DNA from: Cellvibrio sp. UBA7661 | GTDB taxonomy: Bacteria > Pseudomonadota > Gammaproteobacteria > Pseudomonadales > Cellvibrionaceae | NCBI GenBank assembly: GCA_002483365.1 | Contig: DLHT01000005.1 | Location: 310,001 to 374,000, forward strand | DNA: 64,000 nt | Direction of reading: 5' to 3' | Part shown: positions 52,121 to 60,704 of the stretch, one piece after another | Layout: each line of letters begins with the position of its first letter | Position numbering within the stretch: position 1 is the stretch's first letter | Program-made: the position numbers and the translations under genes | The notes under the pieces: generated by a model | Databases searched by the model: none | Seen by the model: the letters and a program-made list of their open reading frames with translations, nothing else | What the model was told of the DNA's origin: nothing

Positions 52121-55100
52121 TTAATACACATCGCGCAGGTAACGTTTATCCATATTTAATTTACGGATGTAGTTGACGGTTTCTGCTTCATCGAATTTGC
52201 CGTATTGCTGGATAATGTCGCGCAGCGCCTGATCTACATCTTTGGCCATACGGCTGGCATCGCCGCATACGCAAAAATATGCGCCCTGCTCTAACCATTT
52301 CCACAATTCTGCAGCGCGTTCACGCATGCGGTCTTGTACGTAAACTTTTTGTGTTTGATCGCGCGAAAACGCGAGGCTTAATTCATTTAGCACACCGTCT
52401 TTTTGGAATTGCTGGATTTCATCCTGATAATAAAAATCGGTGGCGGCGTGCTGCTCGCCAAAGAACAACCAGTTTTTTCCGGCATCACCACGCGCTTGGC
52501 GCTCTTGTAAAAAACCACGGAAAGGTGCGATACCGGTGCCCGGGCCGACCATGATTAACGGGGTATCGCCATTGTCCGGCACGTGAAAATGTTTGCTTGG
52601 TTGAACGAAAATAGGCACATCAATATTGGCGGCACGATCCGCAAGGAAAGTAGAAGCAACTCCTTTGCGGATTTTTTTGCTATCGCGGAAGCGTGTGTAA
52701 CGCACAGCAGATACCGTTAAATCAATACGGTTCGGCTGCGCTTTGGGGCTGGAGGCGATGGAATATAAACGCGGCTGGATGCGTTTTAATACGGCGAGCA
52801 ACTCTTCCGCATTCGCGCGCACAGGAAATTCTTGCAAAATATCGACAAGCTGGCGGCCGTAAAGCCAATCCTGCAATTCCTTTTTATGTTCCGCATCCAA
52901 CAAGGTTTTTAATTCTTTGCTATTGGCACGCTCGGCAATGAATTGCAGCGCTTCCAAACTCGGGCGACAGATTTCGTAGTTGTCGATCAGTGCGTGATGC
53001 AAGGGTTTTTCATGCGTATCCACCACTACTGGTGCATCGGCATTGATATTTAATGCCTGCTCCAATTCGTACACATAATTCGAGCAATTTTTTGGCCACA
53101 CACCAAGTGCATCGCCCGCCTCATAGGTGATACCGGAATTACCCAAGTCAAATCCGAATTGGCGAACATCTTTTCCTGAGCCTTCACCACTTAAACGGTT
53201 ATTCACTGTCAAGCGCGCAGCATAGGGATTCGCTTTGGTAAAACCGGATACAGCAGATGTAGTAGACCCAGATGTGGTAGACATAGACGATGAAGTACTC
53301 GCAGAATCACGTGTAGAACCGTTGGCGGCTCCCAGTGTGACAATATGCGGAGCCAAATGTTCTTTCAGCTTAGCAAACCATTCACTCGCCGGGGCTTCAA
53401 AATCGGTATCGCAATCGGCACGCTCTACCAATGCGGTTGCGCCCAACACTTGCAAGCGCGCAAATAATTTTTTGCCGTGGCCACAGAATTGGTCGTAATT
53501 GGAATCGCCCAGCGCGAGCAATGCAAAGTGCAATTGGTTTAATACCGGTGCGGAATCACTATTTAATTGATTCCAAAAATCGCCGCCGTTATCGGGCGCA
53601 TCGCCATCACCAAAGGTGCTGGTAACAAACACCGCATACTTATCCTGCGCGAGTTTATCGACTGAATAGTCATTCATGGATTGGACATTCACCGCCCACC
53701 CCTGCGCCGACAATTGCGAGGCAAATTGTTGTGCGAGGTTTTCAGCATTGCCAGTTTGCGATGCCCATAAGAGCGTGAATGCCGGTTTATTTGCAGCAGG
53801 TACAGCACTCACCCCCATGGGCAATACACGCGAAAACATTCCCGCGAGTAAACCATTTACCCACGCGCGATATTCAGCGCTTATAGGTGCATCGGCAGGC
53901 AATGCAGGCACCGCCTGAATTAACGCTGCGCTCGTCTGCAAGCCACCCACAAATCCGGACAGGTAATGCTTTTCATCCAGGGAAAACGATGGCGCAACTA
54001 CGTCTGTCACACCGATTTTTTCAGCAAACATATTGATCAAACTCGCAGCAGTCGCCTCAGCGATGGGCGCAAAGGCAACCGCTGCAGGCAATTCATAATC
54101 GTAATCGTGAGCGTCGGAATATTCGGCAGAGTGCATTGCAGGGTCAGCAAGATTTTCTTCTGCAAACACTTCAACGCGCGTGAGTGCAACCGCGGCGACT
54201 TTTAATTCCGGCTGCTGTGATATGGCATCGACTTTGTCGCTGGTAACGGCGTTGATGCACAGGTTATCGCCATAGACATCATTCCAATGAATCGGTGCAA
54301 AACAGCAACCGGGCAATACGCGATCCGTGACTAGCGCAGGCAATATGGCGTAACCGCGACGCGAGCGAATTTCTACTTTGTCTTTATTTTTGATGCCCAA
54401 CTCCACGGCATCTTGCGGATTGATTTCCACAAAGGTGCCTGGATTTAATTTATTGAGCGTGGGAATTTTTCCGGTTTTGGTGAGCGTGTGCCATTGGTGT
54501 TGCACGCGGCCAGTGTTGAGCACCATGGGGAATTCGGCATCGGGCATTTCTGCCGGATTTACATGGGGGCGCGCATGGAAAATCGCCTTGCCGGATTCGG
54601 TGGCGAATTGCAGCAGCGGCTTGCTGCCATCGCTGTGGATTTTCAACGGCTGGTTGATGCCAGTATTTAAATAGCGGATCGGATTGCGTGTGGATTCATC
54701 ATTAGCGCACGGCCACTGCAAAGGTACTTTGCGCAAACGTTCGTAGCTCACGCCGCGCAAATCGTATCCGGTTTTGGGGTTGTAACTTTGTTTGATCTCA
54801 TCAAAAACGTCGGATGCGGAATTAAAATTAAATCCTTCACTAAAACCCATTTCACACGCAACACGCGCGACAATTTCCCAATCCGCCATCGCCTCACCCG
54901 GTGGTGAAACTGCTTCTTGCATCAGGGTGATATTGCGCTCGGAATTGATCATCACGCCTTCCGCTTCGGCCCACAACGCACCGGGCAATAACACATCGGC
55001 ATAGCGATTAGTTTCGGTATCGAGGAAAGCATCTTGCGCAATCACCAGCTCCGCTTTTTGCAAAGCCTCAATCACTATTTTGCGATTGGGAACTGAGGCA

Positions 55101-56338
55101 ACCGGATTGGTGCAAATAATCCAGCAGGCTTTAATATCACCAGCAGCCATGCGCTCAAACATATCCACCGTACCTTTTCCTACCTTGGTACTAATGGAAC
55201 CCTGCGGAATGCCCCACAGGTTTTCAATAAAATCGCGGTCTTGCTCAACCACCAACGCGCGCTGGCCGGGAAGCCCCGGCCCCATGTAGCCCATCTCGCG
55301 CCCGCCCATGGCATTGGGTTGGCCCGTCAGTGAAAAAGGCCCGCTGCCCAAGCGGCAAATTTTTCCGGTCGCCAAATGCAAATTGCAAATTGCGTTGGTG
55401 TTCCAGGTGCCGTGCGTGCTTTGGTTTAACCCCATGGTCCAGCAGGTCATAAACTCGGGCGCAGCGCCAATCATGTCGGCAGCCTTGATAATCGATTCAA
55501 CCGAAAGCCCGGTTATTTCGCTGACATTTTCCGGTGTGTAGTCGGCTAAAAATTCCGGAAAACTTTCCCAGCCTTGGGTGTATTTTTGAATAAATTCGGC
55601 ATCGGTTTTGCCATTGTTGTGCAGCAAAAATAACAGGCCGTTTAAGAGCGCAAGATCAGTGCCGGGTTTGATGGGCAAGAACAGATCGGCTTTGTCGGCC
55701 GTGGTGGTACGGCGCGGGTCGGCGACAATTAATTTTGCACCGGCTTTGACGCGATCCATCATGCGTAAATACAAAATCGGATGGCAGTCGGCCATGTTCG
55801 CGCCGATCACAAAAAACAAATCGGTGTGATCAAAATCCTGATAGGAGCCGGGTGGCGCATCGGAGCCTAACGACAATTTATAGCCCGCACCCACACTCGC
55901 CATACACAAGCGCGAATTGGATTCGATGTTATTGGTGCGCACAAAACCCTTGCAGAGTTTGTTGACCAGATACTGCGATTCGATGGACATCTGCCCGGAA
56001 ACATAAAAGCTGAGCGCGTCGGGGCCGTATTGGTCGAGGATTTCACGCAGGCGTTTGGCGGTGTAACTGATCGCCTGTGCCATAGGGGTTTTCACCGGAT
56101 CGCGCTGACGTTCACTGCGCACAAACGCAGATTCCATCCGGCCGGAATTGGCAAGCGCTTGGGCGCTGGTTTGGCCCTTGGTGCACAGGCGGCCGAAGTT
56201 GGACGGATGGTTTTTATCGCCGGTGACCTTGATAACGTTTTTACCGTCAGTTTCCAGCACCATGCCGCAACCAACACCGCAGTAAGGGCACACTGTGCGA
56301 ACCGATTTATTTTCTGTTTTTGGAAGGGATTCAGACAT
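52121..56338 (-). CDS. Fused assimilatory nitrate reductase and CysJ-type diflavin reductase
   Basis: This is 1405 residues from the ATG at 56338 (GAGGAG 10 nt upstream). Residues 1 to about 715 are a NasA-type Mo-bisPGD reductase: [4Fe-4S] motif C17-x2-C20-x3-C24 with GRLCTKG, then SRLCMASVGAGYKLSLGSDAPPGS, GLNQSTHGTWNTNAI, TGQPNAMGGREMGYM and a C-terminal molydopterin-binding domain (VLNTGRVQHQWHTLTKTG). From about 850 the protein is like sulfite reductase flavoprotein: flavodoxin (WASQTGNAENLAQQ, STFGDGDAPDNG, LALGDSNYDQFCG), a Ser/Thr linker, FAD domain (RLYSIASSP) and NADP domain (GPGTGIAPFRGFLQERQ ... CGDASRMAKDVD). It is a single-chain NAD(P)H-dependent nitrate reductase for assimilation, without separate electron-transfer subunits. 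Confidence 0.93.
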   Translation of the reverse strand: MSESLPKTENKSVRTVCPYCGVGCGMVLETDGKNVIKVTGDKNHPSNFGRLCTKGQTSAQALANSGRMESAFVRSERQRDPVKTPMAQAISYTAKRLREILDQYGPDALSFYVSGQMSIESQYLVNKLCKGFVRTNNIESNSRLCMASVGAGYKLSLGSDAPPGSYQDFDHTDLFFVIGANMADCHPILYLRMMDRVKAGAKLIVADPRRTTTADKADLFLPIKPGTDLALLNGLLFLLHNNGKTDAEFIQKYTQGWESFPEFLADYTPENVSEITGLSVESIIKAADMIGAAPEFMTCWTMGLNQSTHGTWNTNAICNLHLATGKICRLGSGPFSLTGQPNAMGGREMGYMGPGLPGQRALVVEQDRDFIENLWGIPQGSISTKVGKGTVDMFERMAAGDIKACWIICTNPVASVPNRKIVIEALQKAELVIAQDAFLDTETNRYADVLLPGALWAEAEGVMINSERNITLMQEAVSPPGEAMADWEIVARVACEMGFSEGFNFNSASDVFDEIKQSYNPKTGYDLRGVSYERLRKVPLQWPCANDESTRNPIRYLNTGINQPLKIHSDGSKPLLQFATESGKAIFHARPHVNPAEMPDAEFPMVLNTGRVQHQWHTLTKTGKIPTLNKLNPGTFVEINPQDAVELGIKNKDKVEIRSRRGYAILPALVTDRVLPGCCFAPIHWNDVYGDNLCINAVTSDKVDAISQQPELKVAAVALTRVEVFAEENLADPAMHSAEYSDAHDYDYELPAAVAFAPIAEATAASLINMFAEKIGVTDVVAPSFSLDEKHYLSGFVGGLQTSAALIQAVPALPADAPISAEYRAWVNGLLAGMFSRVLPMGVSAVPAANKPAFTLLWASQTGNAENLAQQFASQLSAQGWAVNVQSMNDYSVDKLAQDKYAVFVTSTFGDGDAPDNGGDFWNQLNSDSAPVLNQLHFALLALGDSNYDQFCGHGKKLFARLQVLGATALVERADCDTDFEAPASEWFAKLKEHLAPHIVTLGAANGSTRDSASTSSSMSTTSGSTTSAVSGFTKANPYAARLTVNNRLSGEGSGKDVRQFGFDLGNSGITYEAGDALGVWPKNCSNYVYELEQALNINADAPVVVDTHEKPLHHALIDNYEICRPSLEALQFIAERANSKELKTLLDAEHKKELQDWLYGRQLVDILQEFPVRANAEELLAVLKRIQPRLYSIASSPKAQPNRIDLTVSAVRYTRFRDSKKIRKGVASTFLADRAANIDVPIFVQPSKHFHVPDNGDTPLIMVGPGTGIAPFRGFLQERQARGDAGKNWLFFGEQHAATDFYYQDEIQQFQKDGVLNELSLAFSRDQTQKVYVQDRMRERAAELWKWLEQGAYFCVCGDASRMAKDVDQALRDIIQQYGKFDEAETVNYIRKLNMDKRYLRDVY

Positions 56339-56660
56339 AGGCTTGCAACTCCTCAATGTGAGGGGTTTAGCAATGCCTATGCCAGTGACCAGCGGTGATG
56401 ATTTTTTTGTTGGCAGGCACTATGACCACCGAAAAAACAATCACCAACTATTTGATTTATATAAACATTATTTGTAGCGCAAAAAATGGAAGAGGGCTTA
56501 TACGAGACCCAACCCGTCACTCATCCGAAATTTTTGCCCTGCTTGAACGCAATTTTTAAGCGCGCGGGCATGGATATGTTTTTTAATGGTGCAGCGCTGC
56601 AAAGCAGCCTAACAACACCTACTTGACCACCCCGCAAAAACGCACCAAATAAAAGCAAAA
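56339..56660 (-). other. 322-bp spacer upstream of the nitrate reductase gene
   Basis: No gene is supported. It carries the nitrate reductase promoter region (minus strand) and the 3' end of the MCP transcript from 58346. A T-rich stretch at 56400-56410 and an AT-rich part at 56450-56480 may be promoter elements. I see no clear sigma-54 site or regulator palindrome. Confidence 0.4.
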
Positions 56661-58346
56661 TCAGGTCTTGAACTGGCCTACCAGCTGCTGCAATTCCACC
56701 CCCACCCTGGCCAAGGCCTCACCCGATTCCTGGGAGCGTGCCGCGTATTGGCTGGCCGACTCGGTTGCATCGGCAATCGCATGCATGCTTTGGTTGATAG
56801 TCTCAATCACCTGTGTCTGCTCTTCAGCTGCGGTGGCGATTTGCAGGCCTCGTTGGTTAATGGTGCTGACCTGTTGGTCTATGGCACTGAGCGCATCGGA
56901 AGTGGCGCACACCATCTGCACTGAAACATCACCCTTGACCAGACTGCGTTTGATCGATTCGCTGGCATTGCTGGTGCTGTTTTGCAGGCACTGGATCATT
57001 TGCTGGATTTCCTCAGTAGAAGCCTGGGTACGCGCAGCCAAGGCGCGCACTTCGTCGGCGACCACCGCAAAACCGCGCCCCTGCTCCCCGGCGCGCGCCG
57101 CTTCAATAGAGGCGTTGAGCGCAAGCAGGTTGGTCTGTTCGGCAATACCGCGGATCACATCCAACACAGCGCCAATGCCGTTCACATCCTGCTGCAACTG
57201 CTGCAAGCCATCGGTATTGAGCTTCACCTCGGTAGAGAGCGCTTGAATGTTATCAATCGATTTACTCACGGTTGATTGGGCATTTTTAGTCGTGCTTTCA
57301 GCAACCGTGGCAGCGGAGGCTGCTTCTTGGGTGCTGCGTGCCACTTCCACCGCAGAGGCCGCCATTTCATTGATCGCACTCGCCACCTGCAGGGTTTGCT
57401 CGCGCTGCTTGTCGAGGGTGAGATGGGTGGCGCTAGTGTCTTGGGATACCTGCTGGCCGATGTTGGCCACCTGCAAGGTGAGCTGTTGAATGCGCTGGAT
57501 CATGCTATGGATGGAGTCCACAAAACTGTTGAAAGCGCTGATCACTGCGCCAATCTCATCGTTGCTGGTGCGCGTGAGGCGGCGGGTCAAATCACCTCCA
57601 CCACGGGCAATCTGCTCCAGACTGTGCACGAGGCTATCGAGCGGAGCGAAGGTTTTGTTGGCGATATATACGGAAAGAAGCGCAATTGCCGCAAGCAACA
57701 CCAGCGCTAACGCAAATACCCACATGAGGGTGGCGGCGATGTGCTCATCTGCAATGGCCCGTGCGCCCGCAACCGCTTCATCAATACTGTCGATATAAAA
57801 GCCGGTGCCCAGCATCAGGTTCCATTTATCCAGCCAAATGGCGTAGCTGAGTTTGGGATAAGCCGTATCGCCCTGCCCCAAACGGGGAAAATGGTAGGTC
57901 ACAAAGCCGCCGCCGGCCTGCCCTTGCTTGACCAGCTCATTGATCAGGAAGACCCCGTTCACGTCTTTATAGTCGCGGAAACTGTCGCCAATACGTGCAC
58001 TATCGCTGCCGGAAAACACCCGCACTGAGCTGCCATCATAGCCAAAGAAGTAACCATCCTTGCCGTACTTGAGCTGTTTGAGCACGGCAATCGCCTGCTC
58101 TTTTTGCACGGAATCGCCACTGGGTGCTGCATCGTACAGCGGCTTAATGAGGGAGCTGGCGATATCCAGTGAATTGCGCAGTTCAGTTTTATGCGCGTTG
58201 AGCAGAGTATCGCGCAGTATGGTCATATCTTTATCAACAATCGTCTGCATACGGACACTGACCAACAACAGGAGCACCACCAGAATGGCAATGCCCGGTA
58301 CCAACCCCAGCAGGATTAGTTTGTGTTTCATTGACATGGATCCCAT
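56661..58346 (-). CDS. Methyl-accepting chemotaxis protein with single Cache domain
   Basis: This is 561 residues; AAAGGAGG lies 6 nt before the ATG at 58346. TM1 (LILLGLVPGIAILVVLLLLVS) is followed by a periplasmic sCache_2 domain about 35-190 (LKQLKYGKDGYFFGYDGSSVRVFSG, GGGFVTYHFPR, KLSYAIWLDKWNLMLGTGFYID in pieces), TM2 about 200-225, HAMP (APLDSLVHSLEQIARGGGDLTRRL) and a signalling domain with GIAEQTNLLALNASIEAARAGEQGRG. sCache_2 receptors often bind small carboxylates. Its signalling domain differs from the MCPs of the che operon, so it probably feeds a different chemosensory array. No pentapeptide tail. Confidence 0.94.
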   Translation of the reverse strand: MGSMSMKHKLILLGLVPGIAILVVLLLLVSVRMQTIVDKDMTILRDTLLNAHKTELRNSLDIASSLIKPLYDAAPSGDSVQKEQAIAVLKQLKYGKDGYFFGYDGSSVRVFSGSDSARIGDSFRDYKDVNGVFLINELVKQGQAGGGFVTYHFPRLGQGDTAYPKLSYAIWLDKWNLMLGTGFYIDSIDEAVAGARAIADEHIAATLMWVFALALVLLAAIALLSVYIANKTFAPLDSLVHSLEQIARGGGDLTRRLTRTSNDEIGAVISAFNSFVDSIHSMIQRIQQLTLQVANIGQQVSQDTSATHLTLDKQREQTLQVASAINEMAASAVEVARSTQEAASAATVAESTTKNAQSTVSKSIDNIQALSTEVKLNTDGLQQLQQDVNGIGAVLDVIRGIAEQTNLLALNASIEAARAGEQGRGFAVVADEVRALAARTQASTEEIQQMIQCLQNSTSNASESIKRSLVKGDVSVQMVCATSDALSAIDQQVSTINQRGLQIATAAEEQTQVIETINQSMHAIADATESASQYAARSQESGEALARVGVELQQLVGQFKT

Positions 58347-58526
58347 GTGCGCCCTCCTTTAATAGTATTTATTGTGAGTTATGTAGTGGCTTTGATATAT
58401 CATATTTTTATTATGACTAATTGTAATCGCTGACAGACGAACGACCAGTTAATCAGACGAAAAGTTCTAAAGTCGTCTATATTCAGAGACATAGTTATAA
58501 CCATCGATTACGCAAGTGACGCCTGA

Positions 58527-60377
58527 ATGAGCATCGACCCACACATTGAACAACTACTCAAACGACTGATCGTGCCCAATCAGGATCTGGCACAGCTGGG
58601 TTTTTGTGGCGGAAATAAAGAGTCTCATGTAAAAGCCTGGCTGCAAACCTTACCCCTGACCCAGGCGCAACAAGTCAGCGGCGCACTCTATGGGGCGATA
58701 CATGAAGTCAGCCGCGTGCGTATGGGCAGTGAGCAACGCCTGGCGATCCTTGAGTTGTTGCGGGTGCCAATCCACCAAACACTCAATGGCCTCGCACTCA
58801 AGTATTTGAATCAACCCTTGATACTGCCAGAAGCGGCAATGAAAACGGCTACGGTTGCCCAGGCGATCCAAAAGCACTTTCTGAACGGCTACCTGATGCT
58901 GGTGCGCGAGCTGTGCAGCGCCCCCGCTCTAAAAGACAAGCAGGAATTACAGGCACTGGTTATCCATAGGGCGATGACGGCCATCGGCTTGTTAATGTTG
59001 CGCTCTTACCAACTCTATTTGCCCATTGCCAGTCAGCTGTGGTCCGAGCTACATGCCTTATATCAACTTGCCTGTTTGCTGGGTGTTGAACAGCTTCCGG
59101 TGGAAGACCGGTTGCCACATCACCAGGGGCTGAAAACCATCCATGTGGTGTATTTACGCAGCTTGTTATTGGCCACTGCCCGCCCCAACCAGTTGCGTCA
59201 GGATGAGATCGAAAACACCTATAATCTGCTGGAACAATTAGCGCCCTTTGCGGAACTGGTTGACTACGATGCAGCGGGCAAGGAAAACCTGTTTGTGGTG
59301 TTGACCGACAGCAATCGTCCGCCTTTTTATAAATCCCACTGGCGTCCGGCCAGTAACCCCGGCGCACAACAACCGGGTGAAATCCGCACCAGCCATCTGG
59401 TCAGCAAACTGCAAGACCAACAAAAGGTCGGCACAGAGCCTGCTGATAGCCATACCGGGCAGCACAATCATCTAAACCTCTCGGCAGCGCTGACCAAACA
59501 TCTGGCACAAGTCTGGAGCCATTTGGCACTGCGCAGCTTTGAGCGGCAGGATGTCAGCGCCGAAATTGAAGTGACCGTCGGCCTGACCAATATTCATTTT
59601 TATTTGGCGGGCGAGCAGCCCTTCAATATTTTCCTCAACCAAAGCTCGGCAATTAGCGGCATACCGGAAAAAGGCGCGCTCTACCAAAAGCGCGGCGTCC
59701 AACTCAAACCCGATAAAACCAAAAAAGAAGATGACCCCTGGGGCGATGCCTTTGATATTACCGGTACCGCACTGGATGGCCGCGTCTTGCCCACATTCAA
59801 CATTGAAAAGAAGATCAAATCCCGGGAGGTTGAGAGCTATCAGGGGCAGCATCCGATTTACACGGTGCCGCTGATGGATCGCAGCGCAGGTGGCTACGGC
59901 CTGGAATGGCGCAACGAAATACCAGTACAGGTACGCGCCGGAGAACTGCTCGGGCTGCGTGAATACGGGCGCAACAAATGGTCTATCGGCGTGGTGCGCT
60001 GGGCACATCAAATCAAGGGCGCAACGCAGTTGGGTATTCAGGTACTTGCACCACAGGCGCTGCCCGTGGGCTTGGCCGTTGTACACAAGACCGGGGGGTT
60101 TGCAGAGTATTTGCGCGCATTACAAATTCCTGAGCTGCGCGCCATCAACCAGCCCCCCAGCCTGATTACTAATGCCATCTCATTCCATGAATACAGCAAA
60201 GCGCGGCTTTATGCACAAGCACAACCGGGGGTCAGTTACGAGGGCGATAAATCCATCCAATTAACCCAACGGCTATTTGCCACTGGTTCTTTCAGCCAGT
60301 TTGGCTTCCGTGAGTTGGCAACTGCCAAACCTGAAACCAAATCCAGCAAGGACGATTTTGATTCAGTCTGGGAGTAA
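58527..60377 (+). CDS. PilZ-like c-di-GMP-binding protein encoded next to fimX (PA4958-like)
   Basis: This is 616 residues, cytosolic, with a helical N-terminal 300 residues. Two PilZ signatures are present but far apart: R336-S-F-E-R340 (R-x3-R) and D451-R-S-A-G-G456 (D-x-S-x2-G), separated by about 110 residues that include an acidic, Lys-rich stretch (QLKPDKTKKEDDPWGD). This would make it a PilZ domain with an insertion. Its place directly upstream of fimX, with serB following, is the order I recall for PA4958-fimX-serB in P. aeruginosa. It probably works with FimX in c-di-GMP control of type IV pili. Confidence 0.7.
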   Translation: MSIDPHIEQLLKRLIVPNQDLAQLGFCGGNKESHVKAWLQTLPLTQAQQVSGALYGAIHEVSRVRMGSEQRLAILELLRVPIHQTLNGLALKYLNQPLILPEAAMKTATVAQAIQKHFLNGYLMLVRELCSAPALKDKQELQALVIHRAMTAIGLLMLRSYQLYLPIASQLWSELHALYQLACLLGVEQLPVEDRLPHHQGLKTIHVVYLRSLLLATARPNQLRQDEIENTYNLLEQLAPFAELVDYDAAGKENLFVVLTDSNRPPFYKSHWRPASNPGAQQPGEIRTSHLVSKLQDQQKVGTEPADSHTGQHNHLNLSAALTKHLAQVWSHLALRSFERQDVSAEIEVTVGLTNIHFYLAGEQPFNIFLNQSSAISGIPEKGALYQKRGVQLKPDKTKKEDDPWGDAFDITGTALDGRVLPTFNIEKKIKSREVESYQGQHPIYTVPLMDRSAGGYGLEWRNEIPVQVRAGELLGLREYGRNKWSIGVVRWAHQIKGATQLGIQVLAPQALPVGLAVVHKTGGFAEYLRALQIPELRAINQPPSLITNAISFHEYSKARLYAQAQPGVSYEGDKSIQLTQRLFATGSFSQFGFRELATAKPETKSSKDDFDSVWE

Positions 60378-60704
60378 TTTAGGCAGCTACTTGTGAACCA
60401 GGGCACAAAACCCTCGACCAGATCGCATAAATGGTATGACAAGTTGAGTGAACCTTGGGATTCAGTAATATAACCCGCATCCGGCTCTGTTGATCAAACC
60501 GCCACGCCAACGCAAGCAGTTGGCGACGCAAGGCTGGCTCTTTTGGATTACTGGCAGGTTTTGGGGTCTCATCAGCACATAAATTGACTAAAAAGTTGAT
60601 GTAAACCCACTCCAAACCCTGTGTAAACGGACTCATATGCAAAAAAACGCGCTATAGTCAAAAACACCAAGCGCAGACTATCGCCTTAGCCAATTAGAAG
60701 ATAT
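60378..60704 (+). other. 327-bp spacer between the PilZ-like gene and fimX
   Basis: No gene, tRNA or strong hairpin is seen. The short frames here have no ribosome site. The part next to fimX is AT-rich and may carry its promoter. Confidence 0.4.
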
